Part shown: positions 8,363-16,569 of the stretch, piece after piece | How positions within the stretch are numbered: position 1 is the first letter of the stretch | How the letters are laid out: each line of letters starts with the position of its first letter | DNA from: Mucilaginibacter_A sp050954285 | GTDB lineage: Bacteria > Bacteroidota > Bacteroidia > Sphingobacteriales > Sphingobacteriaceae | Direction of reading: 5' to 3' | NCBI GenBank assembly: GCA_050954285.1 | Contig: JBPBPL010000026.1 | Location: 1 to 64,000 of the forward strand | Length of the DNA stretch: 64,000 nt | Translations under genes and position numbers: made by a program | Notes under the pieces: model-generated | What the model was told of the DNA's origin: nothing | The model's database searches: none | What the model saw: only the letters and a program-made list of their open reading frames with translations

Positions 8363-8962
8363 ATGAAAAAACTCTGTATAATAACAGCAATTGCAGTTGG
8401 CATTTTTGCTAAATCAGTAAAAGTTAATGCTCAGAACCTACCTAAACCAGAGCTAATTACTAATCAGCCGGCACCTGCATTTACTTTAAAAGATCGGGAT
8501 GGAAAAACCGTTTCGTTGGCTGATTACAAAGGAAAAGTAGTAGTACTTGATTTTTGGGCAACTTGGTGCGGCCCTTGTAAAGCTTCATTTCCGGGTATGC
8601 AGCAGGCTGTTACGCATTATAAAGAAGATCGAGAGGTAGCTTTTTTATTTATCGATACACGGGAAAAAGTTGAAAATTACCAGCAATTGGTAGGTGAGTT
8701 CTTGGCAACCAACAATTACTCTTTTAAAGTTTTGTATGATGATATGAGCATGGATGGAACAAAAAGCAAGCTTTATAAAGATTATAAGCTGATTGGTATT
8801 CCAACCAAATTTGTTATTGACCGCGAAGGAATTGTGCGTTTTGAAGAAATCGGCTTTATGCCGGGAACCAGCAATGAAGCATTGGCAAAAGAAGTAAGCA
8901 GTTATATAGAACAAGCCAAAAAACCGGTAGCTGTTAGTTCTGCGGCATCAAAAGCTGAATAA
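8363..8962 (+). CDS. TlpA-like thiol-disulfide oxidoreductase
   Basis: A 199-residue exported thioredoxin-fold protein. Residues 1-24 form a signal peptide ending near VNAQ. The redox motif WCGPC places Cys69 and Cys72 in FWATWCGPC. A later GIPTKFVID carries the cis-proline of the fold. The sequence GQPAPAFTLKD-like before the active site is typical of the TlpA/ResA group, which reduces periplasmic disulfides or serves cytochrome c maturation. I chose the ATG at 8363; an in-frame ATG 15 codons upstream would break the signal peptide pattern. A hairpin built from the repeated word follows the gene. Confidence 0.92.
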   Translation: MKKLCIITAIAVGIFAKSVKVNAQNLPKPELITNQPAPAFTLKDRDGKTVSLADYKGKVVVLDFWATWCGPCKASFPGMQQAVTHYKEDREVAFLFIDTREKVENYQQLVGEFLATNNYSFKVLYDDMSMDGTKSKLYKDYKLIGIPTKFVIDREGIVRFEEIGFMPGTSNEALAKEVSSYIEQAKKPVAVSSAASKAE

Positions 8963-8975
8963 TCATAGTTTATAC

Positions 8976-9018
8976 CTCCTAAAAGAAGTATGGTAAAAGT
9001 TCGTGCTTCTTTTAGGAG
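8976..9018. terminator. Hairpin made of two inverted family-B words
   Basis: CTCCTAAAAGAAGTA (8976-8990) pairs with TGCTTCTTTTAGGAG (9004-9018), 15 pairs including one G-U, loop of 13. Each arm holds a copy of the repeated word. It stands between two convergent genes, so it probably ends both transcripts. Confidence 0.8.
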
Positions 9019-9031
9019 ATAAATTTGATTG

Positions 9032-9739
9032 TTAAAAATTCGGTTTCAATACATATTTGTTGTAGAAACGGAAGATATGTTCCACAGCTTCCTCTGCAGT
9101 ATCTACCAAGCGGTAAAGGTTTAAATCATCCGGACTGATGTTTTTTTCCTGACCCAGCATTTTTTCTTCGATCCAGGCAAATAATCCGCCCCAGTAATCT
9201 TTTCCCACAAAAACAATTGGGAAACGGGCTATTTTGCCGGTTTGAATTAGGGTTATCGCTTCAAAAGATTCGTCCATTGTACCAAAACCACCTGGCAAAA
9301 TGATAAATCCCTGCGAATACTTCATAAACATTACTTTGCGGATAAAGAAATAATCGAACTCCAGTAGCTTATCGCGGTCGATGTATTTGTTATGAAACTG
9401 CTCGAAAGGCAACTCAATATTTAAGCCAACAGATTTTCCGCCAGCTTCATATGCACCTTTGTTGGCCGCTTCCATCACACCCGGACCGCCGCCAGAAATC
9501 ACGCCATAACCACCTTCACTGAGCAAACGGGCGCATTCTTCGGCCAGTTGATAATACGGATTATTATTGTGTGTTCTGGCGGAACCAAAGATGGAAACGC
9601 AGGGCCCGATTTTGGCTAATTTCTCAAATCCATCCACAAACTCGGCCATGATTTTAAATATCTGCCAGGAATCAGTTACCTTAATTTCGTGCCAGTTGCG
9701 GTTCTCAAAAGCGTGTCTTATTTTTTCGTCGCTTGTCAT
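9032..9739 (-). CDS. LOG family protein (TIGR00730 type)
   Basis: A 235-residue Rossmann-fold protein with the two LOG signatures: GGGPGVME at about 83-90 and PGGFGTMDE at about 149-157. LOG enzymes hydrolyse nucleoside 5'-monophosphates (in plants, cytokinin ribotides) to free base and ribose 5-phosphate, and the family was once misnamed lysine decarboxylase. Length suits the short bacterial form. The gene lies 20 bases downstream of the SSS symporter on the same strand and is probably co-transcribed with it; convergent with the TlpA-like gene. Confidence 0.9.
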   Translation of the reverse strand: MTSDEKIRHAFENRNWHEIKVTDSWQIFKIMAEFVDGFEKLAKIGPCVSIFGSARTHNNNPYYQLAEECARLLSEGGYGVISGGGPGVMEAANKGAYEAGGKSVGLNIELPFEQFHNKYIDRDKLLEFDYFFIRKVMFMKYSQGFIILPGGFGTMDESFEAITLIQTGKIARFPIVFVGKDYWGGLFAWIEEKMLGQEKNISPDDLNLYRLVDTAEEAVEHIFRFYNKYVLKPNF

Positions 9740-9759
9740 AATTCTCTCAAAATAAATAA

Positions 9760-11250
9760 TTAGAAGGCAGGCATTGATACGGTTTTCCTGCGGGAAGTTA
9801 CCATCAATCCTAAAAAAGTTATCAATCCGTTTACAATAATCAGTTCATTATCAAAAACGTATCCGCCCAATAAAGTTTTAGATGAGGTACTTAAAAAATA
9901 ACAAACCAGCGGACTAATCAAACAAATAAACGGAACCAAACGATCATTCACCTGCCAGTTTTTCATAAAAAGCCCGAAACTGTACAAGCCCAAAAGCGGC
10001 CCGTAAGTGTAGCTGGCCACTTTAAAAATGGCGCTTACCACGGCATCGTTGTTCAGGCTGTTAAAAATTATGATGGTTAAAAACAGCATCACCGAAAAAC
10101 CGATATGCACCCAATGACGAACGTTAACCATTTGCTTAGAGTTGGTATTTTCCTTTTTGTTGAAGTTGAGAAAATCGATGCAAAACGATGTGGTTAAGGC
10201 AGTTAAGGCAGAATCTGTGGTGGCAAAAGTAGCGGCCGTTAAACCCAGCATAAATACAATTGCCGGCAAAACCCCCAGATAATTTAGCGCAATAGTTGGA
10301 TACAAATAATCGGTTTTGGTTACACTGATGCTGTTTTTAGCAGCATAAATATAGAGCAGCGCGCCAACGCTGAGAAAGAAAATGTTGATTAGCACGAAAA
10401 CTGCCGTGAAACTGAACATGTTTTTTTGTGCTTCGCCAATATTTTTGCAGCTGAGGTTTTTCTGCATCAGATCCTGATCCAAACCCGTCATGGCAACGGT
10501 GATAAAAATTCCACCTAAAAACTGTTTGGTAAAATGGAGTTTGCTGGACAGGAAATCGTTCCAGAAAAACACTTTGGAATAACTGCTGTTTTTGATCGTT
10601 TCCGCAGCTTCAAAAATATTGAGATGCAAGCTTCGGCAGATGAAAAAGATGGATAAAAACACAGAACTCACCAGAAATAAAGTTTGCAAGCTATCGGTAA
10701 TGATGATGGTTTTTAAACCGCCTTTAAAAGTATAACTCCAGATCAATCCTAAGCAAATTAAAACCGTAACGGCGAAAGGAATGTGATAACTGTCAAAAAT
10801 GAATTTCTGTAGCACAATTACTACCAGATATAAACGAAAAGATGAACCAATCACGCGGCTGATCAGGAAAATACCGGCAGCAGTTTTATAACTCCATTGA
10901 CCTAAAGCGGTTTCGATGTAACTATAAATGGAAGTGAGTTTGAGACGATAATAAAGTGGCAGCAAAACAGTTGCAATGATGATAAAACCGACTGCATTGC
11001 CCAGCACAAACTGGAAATAAGCAAACTGATCGCCACTTGGTGCGCCAACTTTCCCCGGAACAGAGATAAAAGTAACGCCGCTTAAAGCTGTCCCGATCAT
11101 CCCAAAAGCCACCAGATACCATTTAGAATTGCGGTTGGCTACAAAAAAAGCGTCGTTATCGCCGTTGGAGTTGCGGGAAGTGAGCCAGGAAATTAGGATC
11201 AGCACCAAAAAATAGCCGATGATGAAGGTAAGTAATATTCCTGGCGCCAT
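9760..11250 (-). CDS. Sodium:solute symporter (SSS family)
   Basis: A 496-residue polytopic membrane protein with a dozen or more hydrophobic segments. The SSS pattern is clear: an N-terminal membrane segment, then the NRNSKWYLVAFGMIGTALSG segment with SGVTFISVPG, and later ATFATTDSALTALTTSF, the region of sodium-binding serines and threonines. The solute cannot be read from sequence; Bacteroidota homologues are mostly unassigned, with sugars, sialic acid or organic acids all possible. The downstream LOG gene is probably in the same operon. Two full copies of the family A word lie inside it (10078 and 10328). Confidence 0.9.
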   Translation of the reverse strand: MAPGILLTFIIGYFLVLILISWLTSRNSNGDNDAFFVANRNSKWYLVAFGMIGTALSGVTFISVPGKVGAPSGDQFAYFQFVLGNAVGFIIIATVLLPLYYRLKLTSIYSYIETALGQWSYKTAAGIFLISRVIGSSFRLYLVVIVLQKFIFDSYHIPFAVTVLICLGLIWSYTFKGGLKTIIITDSLQTLFLVSSVFLSIFFICRSLHLNIFEAAETIKNSSYSKVFFWNDFLSSKLHFTKQFLGGIFITVAMTGLDQDLMQKNLSCKNIGEAQKNMFSFTAVFVLINIFFLSVGALLYIYAAKNSISVTKTDYLYPTIALNYLGVLPAIVFMLGLTAATFATTDSALTALTTSFCIDFLNFNKKENTNSKQMVNVRHWVHIGFSVMLFLTIIIFNSLNNDAVVSAIFKVASYTYGPLLGLYSFGLFMKNWQVNDRLVPFICLISPLVCYFLSTSSKTLLGGYVFDNELIIVNGLITFLGLMVTSRRKTVSMPAF

Positions 11251-11352
11251 TTCTTAATTTTGAGTAATAAATTGCAAGTAGTAGTCTGGGTTAAAGCTAA
11301 ACTTTGAAGGTTAAACTTACAAGTTATCCCTTAAAACTTACCACATTCTTCG

Positions 11353-11360
11353 TAAATTTG
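11353..11360 (+). promoter_or_regulatory. Putative -7 element of recR, implying a leaderless transcript
   Basis: TAAATTTG matches TAnnTTTG and ends only four bases before the recR ATG. If it is used, transcription would start at or beside the start codon. No clear -33 TTG is seen. Confidence 0.4.
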
Positions 11361-11364
11361 CACC

Positions 11365-11979
11365 ATGAATTTTTCTTCAAAGCTACTGGAAACCGCAGTG
11401 GCCGAATTTGCAAAACTTCCCGGAATCGGACAAAAAACAGCGCTTCGTTTGGTGCTGCATTTATTGGATGAAGACAAAGAAGAAGTGGAGCGTTTCAGCA
11501 ATTCCATCAGCAAACTGCGCAACGAGGTTCAGTTTTGCGAAGTTTGTCATAATATTTCTGATCAGGCCATTTGCGAAATCTGCACTTCGCCGCGAAGGAA
11601 CCACGAAATCATTTGTGTGGTAGAAGATACGCGTGACGTGATGGCGATTGAAAACACGAGCCAGTACAACGGTTTGTACCATGTTTTGGGCGGATTGATT
11701 TCGCCGATGGATGGCATCGGCCCAACAGATTTGAACATTGATTCTTTGGTGGAACGGATTAGAAATACAGACGTAACTGAAGTGATTTTTGCCGTAAGTG
11801 CAACGATGGAAGGCGATACCACGATTTTTTATCTGCACAAAAAGCTGAAAGATTTTCAGCTGAGGATTTCTACGATTGCGCGCGGAATTGCTTTTGGCGG
11901 CGAGCTGGAATATGTGGACGAAATTACTTTGGGCCGATCTATTGCTACACGGGTTTTGTATGAAAATTCGGTTAAATAA
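11365..11979 (+). CDS. recR: Recombination mediator RecR
   Basis: A 204-residue protein of normal RecR length. RecR works with RecO (and RecF) to load RecA on gapped DNA. The N-terminal helix-hairpin-helix is at LPGIGQKTALRL (about 18-29), the zinc finger at Cys58, Cys61, Cys70 and Cys73, and a Toprim domain from about residue 80 (ICVVEDTRDVMAIE) to 175. The C-terminal GRSIATRVLYENS is typical. Divergent from the SSS symporter gene. Confidence 0.97.
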   Translation: MNFSSKLLETAVAEFAKLPGIGQKTALRLVLHLLDEDKEEVERFSNSISKLRNEVQFCEVCHNISDQAICEICTSPRRNHEIICVVEDTRDVMAIENTSQYNGLYHVLGGLISPMDGIGPTDLNIDSLVERIRNTDVTEVIFAVSATMEGDTTIFYLHKKLKDFQLRISTIARGIAFGGELEYVDEITLGRSIATRVLYENSVK

Positions 11980-11983
11980 GATC

Positions 11984-12005
11984 ATGCTTCTTTTACCAGG
12001 TAAAA
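11984..12005. repeat. Family-B word with adjoining palindrome
   Basis: The word (minus strand, ATGCTTCTTTTA on plus) at 11984-11995 runs into TTTTACC-A-GGTAAAA (11991-12005). It sits between recR and the SDR gene. The same layout recurs at 53484-53516. Confidence 0.7.
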
Positions 12006-12015
12006 ATCAATATAA

Positions 12016-12843
12016 ATGATAGCTGCTATGAGTTTTAAAGGAAAAACAGTTGTAATTACAGGTGCTTCATCCGGCATTGGAGAAGCTTTGGCAAACGAAA
12101 TGGCTTCCCGAGGCGCAAACTTAGTTTTGGCTGCGCGTCAATTTGTTACGTTATGTGAGATCGCCCAAAACCTTGAAAAAAAATACGGCATAAAAGCAGT
12201 AGCGGTTCAATGTGATGTGAGCAAAGAGGAAGATTGCAAAGTGCTGATTCATCAGGCATTAAGTACGTTTAAAGAAATTGATGTGCTGATTAACAACGCC
12301 GGAATTTCCATGCGCGCGTTGTTTAAAGATTTAGATTTGGTGGTACTGAAAAATCTGATGGATGTGAACTTCTGGGGCACTGTTTATTGCACCAAATACG
12401 CGATGGAAGCGATTTTAAAATCTAAAGGAAGCATTGTAGGCGTGTCTTCCATAGCTGGTTTTAAAGGTTTGCCGGGCCGTACGGGTTACTCGGCTTCCAA
12501 ATTTGCCATGAATGGTTTTTTGGATAGTTTACGGGTGGAAAATTTGAAAACCGGTGTGCATGTGATGACCGCTTGTCCGGGATTTACCGCTTCCAATATC
12601 CGCAGTACGGCTTTATCTTACGATGGAACTGCGCACGGCGAAACGTCTATGGACGAAGAAAAAATGATGACTGCGGAAGAAGTTGCCAAAATTATTGCAG
12701 ACGGAATTACCAAACGCGAACGCATTTTGGTGATGACCGGACAAGGAAAATTAACCGTTTTACTTAACAAATTAATTCCTGCTTGGCTGGATAAAAAGGT
12801 TTATGAGGTTTTTACAAAGGAAAAAAATCCGTTGCTACACTAA
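12016..12843 (+). CDS. Short-chain dehydrogenase/reductase
   Basis: A 275-residue classical SDR. The cofactor motif TGASSGIG lies at about 15-22, NNAG near residue 95, the catalytic Ser in SSIAG and YSASK for the YxxxK pair. The C-terminus, with a basic helical extension, resembles membrane-associated SDRs of the DHRS7 type, but the substrate is unknown. An ATG four codons downstream (MSFKGKTVV) is an equally good start. It follows recR with the word copy between them; there is no sign of a functional link. Confidence 0.92.
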   Translation: MIAAMSFKGKTVVITGASSGIGEALANEMASRGANLVLAARQFVTLCEIAQNLEKKYGIKAVAVQCDVSKEEDCKVLIHQALSTFKEIDVLINNAGISMRALFKDLDLVVLKNLMDVNFWGTVYCTKYAMEAILKSKGSIVGVSSIAGFKGLPGRTGYSASKFAMNGFLDSLRVENLKTGVHVMTACPGFTASNIRSTALSYDGTAHGETSMDEEKMMTAEEVAKIIADGITKRERILVMTGQGKLTVLLNKLIPAWLDKKVYEVFTKEKNPLLH

Positions 12844-12959
12844 ATATATTTTAAAGTAGTTTGCTGCAATAAATACAGTTTATAATTTTGGTATAGCAAA
12901 TGCTTTTTTTAACAAGGTAAAATTGGAATGCAAGTGAGCTACAATTCAATAAATTCAAA

Positions 12960-13415
12960 TTAAAAATTAACAACCCGATTACCATTTTCCAAAGCCAGTT
13001 TTCTAATCATTTCTTTGATTTCCCAACGCGTGGTTTCTTGTTTGATATTGTTCAGGTTCAGGCAATGTGTGCGATCAGAAGTATGAATCTGCAGTTCGCA
13101 AAATTGTGTAGTTACTTTGATGATTTCATGTGTAGGAATAGTGACAACTTCTTTTTTTACCGGACAAAAATAATGCAACTTTCGATCCTCAATGGTAACA
13201 AAAGTTGCTTGCTTCTTCTTAAATTTCAACCAAAATAAGCCAAGTAAAAGGAGTAATAAAGTGGCAATATTAAATAAATAGAATGAAGGGCTTACACTCT
13301 TAACAGACGATAGAATTGTAGTTGTGATTAAACAAACTAAGAAAATTTTGCTGTATAACCAGAGCTTATTCCAGTTTAACTTGTGCTCTTGGCTGATGTT
13401 AAGTTGATTGGTCAT
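12960..13415 (-). CDS. Small membrane protein, hypothetical
   Basis: A 151-residue protein I do not recognise. Two hydrophobic segments (about residues 23-45 and 48-66) form a hairpin in the membrane, followed by a soluble ~80-residue beta-rich tail that could be a PH-like domain (YFCPVKKEVVTIPTHEIIKV). It lies upstream of the HSDR_N-like gene's 3' end on the same strand with 58 bases between them. Coding character is good: a long open frame, ATG start and a plausible topology. Confidence 0.75.
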   Translation of the reverse strand: MTNQLNISQEHKLNWNKLWLYSKIFLVCLITTTILSSVKSVSPSFYLFNIATLLLLLLGLFWLKFKKKQATFVTIEDRKLHYFCPVKKEVVTIPTHEIIKVTTQFCELQIHTSDRTHCLNLNNIKQETTRWEIKEMIRKLALENGNRVVNF

Positions 13416-13473
13416 ACAACTTTAGGGTTTTTCTCTTATACGGAAATCGGGTCAGCAAAAGTTTCACAAGCTA

Positions 13474-13962
13474 TTACTTTAAATATTCATAATCAGGCAG
13501 ATTGTCCATAAAAAAATATTTTTTTTCGGTAAAATCAATCTTGCAGAAAAAGTGCTGCAAGCCGTTGGTTACAGCCAATATCGGCACATTGTGCACCATG
13601 TTGTAGCGGGCAATCTGATCGAAAACTTTCTGGGTGATTTTTATCGTTGGCGCCTTGCATTCTACCAGTAAAATTTTTTCTGCGGAGGAATTATAAACCA
13701 AAATATCTGTCCGTTTGGCAAGCCCATGCAACTTCAATCCGCCTTCCAGCTGGATTAAAGTTTTAGGATACTGTTTTTGTGCCACTAAATATTGGATAAA
13801 ATGCTGGCGCACCCATTCTTCCGGTGTTATTAAAATTGTTTTCTTGCGGATATCATCAAACAAAAAATATTGCCCGTTTTGCTCCGTGATTTTGAAAGGA
13901 TAAGGTGGCAAATTAAGCGGACAAAGCAGTTCCATCCGGCGAAAATCAGCATTATCCTGCAT
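13474..13962 (-). CDS. HSDR_N-like PD-(D/E)XK protein
   Basis: A ~162-residue protein matching the stand-alone type I restriction HsdR N-terminal domain family of Bacteroidota. It holds the nuclease-fold signature RTDILVY...LLVECKAP, with the Asp, Glu and Lys of a PD-(D/E)XK core, and TPEEWVRQHFIQYL, which is highly typical of the family. No other restriction-modification gene is near, so it is probably not part of a type I system; its role is unknown. Start choice: the ATG at 13960-13962 directly abuts a TAGGTTTG box, which would leave it outside the transcript, so the next ATG at 13933-13935 (MELLCPLNLPPYPFK) may be the true start. Divergent from holA. Confidence 0.85.
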   Translation of the reverse strand: MQDNADFRRMELLCPLNLPPYPFKITEQNGQYFLFDDIRKKTILITPEEWVRQHFIQYLVAQKQYPKTLIQLEGGLKLHGLAKRTDILVYNSSAEKILLVECKAPTIKITQKVFDQIARYNMVHNVPILAVTNGLQHFFCKIDFTEKKYFFMDNLPDYEYLK

Positions 13963-13997
13963 CAAACCTAAAGGGATTTTGTAATTTTACAGCAGAA

Positions 13998-15020
13998 ATG
14001 ACTGCTGCCGAAATCCTGAAAGACCTCAAAAACCGAAAGTTAAAACCACTGTATCTGCTACATGGAGAGGAACCTTTTTTTATTGATGAGATTAGCAATT
14101 ATGTAGAGCATGATGTGTTGAGCGAGGCTGAAAGAGGGTTTAACCAGACGGTTTTTTATGGGAAAGACACCGATACGATGGCTGTTTTAAACGCTGCGAA
14201 ACGCTACCCGATGATGGCCGATTACCAAATTGTGCTGGTAAAAGAAGCACAGGACATGAAGTGGGGAAGTGATGACGATAGCAAAAAGCACATCAATCCG
14301 TTTTTGGCTTATCTGGAAAACCCGCTGAAAAGTACCGTGCTGGTTTTTTGTTACAAGTATGGAAAGTTTGATAAGCGCAAAAAAACTTACAAAGCCATCG
14401 AAAAAAATGGTTTGATTTTTGAATCCGCGCCACTTTACGACAATAAAATCCCGGCTTTTGTAGAAACTTTTGTCGGCACAAAACACTACAAAATACAACC
14501 GCAGGCTGCAGCTTTGCTGGCAGAATATCTGGGCAATGATCTTTCTAAAATTGCCAACGAGCTGGAAAAACTGATGCTGAATGTGGCTGCCGGACAGGAA
14601 ATTACCACGCAGCATATTCAGGATAATATCGGCATCAGCAAAGAATATAATGTTTTTGAATTGCAAACTGCGCTGAGTAAACGTGATGTGCTTAAAGCTA
14701 ACCGAATCATTAATTATTTTGAAGCCAACCCTAAATCCAATCCTTTTGTGGTGGTGCTAGGAACGCTTAATAATTATTTTACAAAAGTACTTCGTTATCA
14801 ATATGTTAAAGATAAATCGCCCCAAAACCTGGCTAAAGAATTAGGCGTAAGTCCGTTTTTTGTAAAAGATTTTGAACAGGCGGGCCGAACTTTCAACTTT
14901 AGTAAAACCATGCAGATCATCAGTTATTTGCGGGAATATGATGTGAAAAGTAAAGGCGTAGATTCTACCGCTGGCCACGGCGAACTGATGAAAGAACTGA
15001 TTTACAAAATTCTGCACTAA
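13998..15020 (+). CDS. holA: DNA polymerase III subunit delta
   Basis: A 340-residue protein with the delta-subunit architecture: an AAA+-like N-terminal domain (LKPLYLLHGEEPFFIDEI), a central domain (AALLAEYLGNDLSKIANELEKL) and a collar domain at the C-terminus. The delta subunit opens the beta clamp during clamp loading. Length and motif order match Bacteroidota HolA. Divergent from the HSDR_N-like gene; pyrD follows after 30 bases holding a family A word. Confidence 0.95.
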   Translation: MTAAEILKDLKNRKLKPLYLLHGEEPFFIDEISNYVEHDVLSEAERGFNQTVFYGKDTDTMAVLNAAKRYPMMADYQIVLVKEAQDMKWGSDDDSKKHINPFLAYLENPLKSTVLVFCYKYGKFDKRKKTYKAIEKNGLIFESAPLYDNKIPAFVETFVGTKHYKIQPQAAALLAEYLGNDLSKIANELEKLMLNVAAGQEITTQHIQDNIGISKEYNVFELQTALSKRDVLKANRIINYFEANPKSNPFVVVLGTLNNYFTKVLRYQYVKDKSPQNLAKELGVSPFFVKDFEQAGRTFNFSKTMQIISYLREYDVKSKGVDSTAGHGELMKELIYKILH

Positions 15021-15031
15021 ATTTTACCTGC

Positions 15032-15043
15032 TAAAAACAGCAT
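15032..15043 (+). repeat. Repeated word, family A, between holA and pyrD
   Basis: TAAAAACAGCAT lies in the 30-base holA-pyrD gap, eight bases before the pyrD ATG. Confidence 0.85.
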
Positions 15044-15050
15044 TGCTTCT

Positions 15051-16085
15051 ATGTACAAATTGATCCGTCCGCTCTTTTTTTCTTTCGATCCCGAAAAAAT
15101 CCACCATTTTATAACCCGCAGTTTAAAACGGCTCAACTTAATTCCAGGTGGAGCTGTGGTAAGTCGTGCTGTTTTTAGCATAGAAAATTTAGCGTTGGAG
15201 CGAGAGGTTTTTGGCCTGAAATTTAAAAATCCGGTTGGTTTAGCTGCCGGTTTTGATAAAAATGCCGAAATGATGGGAGAGATGGCTAACCTCGGTTTCG
15301 GTTTTGTGGAAATCGGGACAGTAACGCCGCTACCGCAACCGGGCAACCCGAAGCCGAGAATGTTTCGGTTAAAAGAAGATCAGGCATTGATTAACCGTAT
15401 GGGTTTCAATAATTTAGGTGTGGATATAGTTGCCGAACGAATTAAGCAATACCGGCAAAAATCTACCCAAAACCAACAGTTGATTATTGGCGGCAACATT
15501 GGCAAAAATAAAATTACGCCAAATGAAGATGCAGTAAGTGATTATGTGAAATGTTTTGACCGTCTGTTTGATGTAGTAAATTATTTTGTGGTGAATGTAA
15601 GCTCGCCGAATACACCAGGTTTGCGCGAACTGCAGGAAAAAGAACCACTCAAAAAGCTTTTACAAACCTTACAGCAACGGAATAATAAAAATGGGATTTC
15701 GCGTCCGATCCTGCTCAAAATTGCACCTGATCTAAGCAATGAACAATTGGATGATATTGTAGAAATTGTGTTGGAAAGCGGGATCGCTGGTGTAATTGCA
15801 ACCAATACCACAATCAGCCGTGAGGGTTTAAATTCTCCAATAAACAAAAATGAAACAGGCGGATTAAGTGGCAAACCATTAACTCACAGATCTACTGAAG
15901 TAATCCGGTACTTATCGGAAAAATCCGGCAAAGCTTTTCCGATTATTGGTGTTGGCGGCATTCATTCTGCAGCGGATGCACTGGAAAAATTGGAAGCAGG
16001 TGCTTCACTAATTCAATTATATACCGGTTTTATTTATGAAGGACCAGGCTTGGTAAAGCAGATTTGTAAAAATTTGCTGTGTTAG
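15051..16085 (+). CDS. pyrD: Dihydroorotate dehydrogenase (quinone), class 2
   Basis: A 344-residue membrane-associated FMN enzyme of pyrimidine synthesis that oxidises dihydroorotate with a quinone. The class 2 N-terminal helical extension (LIRPLFFSFDPEKIHHFI) is present, then GLAAGFDKNAEM, the NVSSPNTPGLRELQ segment with the catalytic Ser of class 2, and the FMN phosphate site near VGGIHSAADALEKLEAGASL. Length is standard. The start follows holA by 30 bases, so co-transcription is plausible. Confidence 0.96.
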   Translation: MYKLIRPLFFSFDPEKIHHFITRSLKRLNLIPGGAVVSRAVFSIENLALEREVFGLKFKNPVGLAAGFDKNAEMMGEMANLGFGFVEIGTVTPLPQPGNPKPRMFRLKEDQALINRMGFNNLGVDIVAERIKQYRQKSTQNQQLIIGGNIGKNKITPNEDAVSDYVKCFDRLFDVVNYFVVNVSSPNTPGLRELQEKEPLKKLLQTLQQRNNKNGISRPILLKIAPDLSNEQLDDIVEIVLESGIAGVIATNTTISREGLNSPINKNETGGLSGKPLTHRSTEVIRYLSEKSGKAFPIIGVGGIHSAADALEKLEAGASLIQLYTGFIYEGPGLVKQICKNLLC

Positions 16086-16186
16086 AAACCGTAGAATCTC
16101 CCTGCAGTTAATTTCGACCAAAAGTAAGGGTTTTAACCAGTTTTCTGTTTTGATGGAGTTCTTTGTGTTCGGAACTATAAAACAAA

Positions 16187-16217
16187 AAATCCCGGATGCC
16201 AAAAGCAACCGGGATTT
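16187..16217 (-). terminator. Terminator downstream of the 57-residue gene
   Basis: AAATCCCGG (16187-16195) pairs with CCGGGATTT (16209-16217). On the minus strand the stem is followed by a T-run, so it probably ends the transcript of the small gene at 16241-16414. Confidence 0.7.
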
Positions 16218-16240
16218 ATATTTATACTGCTAAAAGAAGC

Positions 16241-16414
16241 TTATTTGCCCAAAGCAATACGAATTGCTTCATTATTTTTAACCAGCTGGCTGCGTTTTGG
16301 CTCTACAGAGCGTGAACCCAATTCCAAATCTGTGGCTAATTTTAAATGCTGTACTTCCAAACGGGAAACAGTTTTATTTTTTCTATCTTTTCTTTTTAAA
16401 CGAGTAACACCCAT
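16241..16414 (-). CDS. Small basic conserved-looking protein (57 residues)
   Basis: An ATG at 16412-16414 opens a 57-residue frame beginning MGVTRLKRKDRKNKTVSRLE and ending with IRIALGK before a TAA. It is very basic at the N-terminus, like ribosome- or RNA-associated small proteins, but I do not recognise it as a ribosomal protein. A clear minus-strand terminator follows and a tRNA-Cys gene lies just upstream on the same strand, so a tRNA-Cys-small gene transcript is possible. A near-match of the family B word (TAAAAGAAGCTT) overlaps the stop codon. Confidence 0.75.
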   Translation of the reverse strand: MGVTRLKRKDRKNKTVSRLEVQHLKLATDLELGSRSVEPKRSQLVKNNEAIRIALGK

Positions 16415-16441
16415 GATCTTTGTTTTTTAATGTTTTTGCTG

Positions 16442-16512
16442 AGGTCGGGAGCGGATTCGAACCGCTGTAAAAGGTTTTGCAGACCTCTGCCTAGCCACTC
16501 GGCCACCCGACC
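16442..16512 (-). tRNA. tRNA-Cys (anticodon GCA)
   Basis: A 71-base cloverleaf on the minus strand: acceptor GGTCGGG with CCCGACC, anticodon loop CTGCAAA with anticodon GCA, T-loop GGTTCGAATCC, discriminator T. No encoded CCA. Confidence 0.95.
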
Positions 16513-16569
16513 TTAATTTAAGCCTGCAAAAATAGCAAAATATTGTTTCCGGTCAATTTTATTTTCAAC

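Noticed and set aside
13474..13962. Part of a restriction-modification defence island
   Set aside because: Only a stand-alone HSDR_N-like protein is present; no methylase, specificity or helicase gene around it, and neighbours are housekeeping genes.
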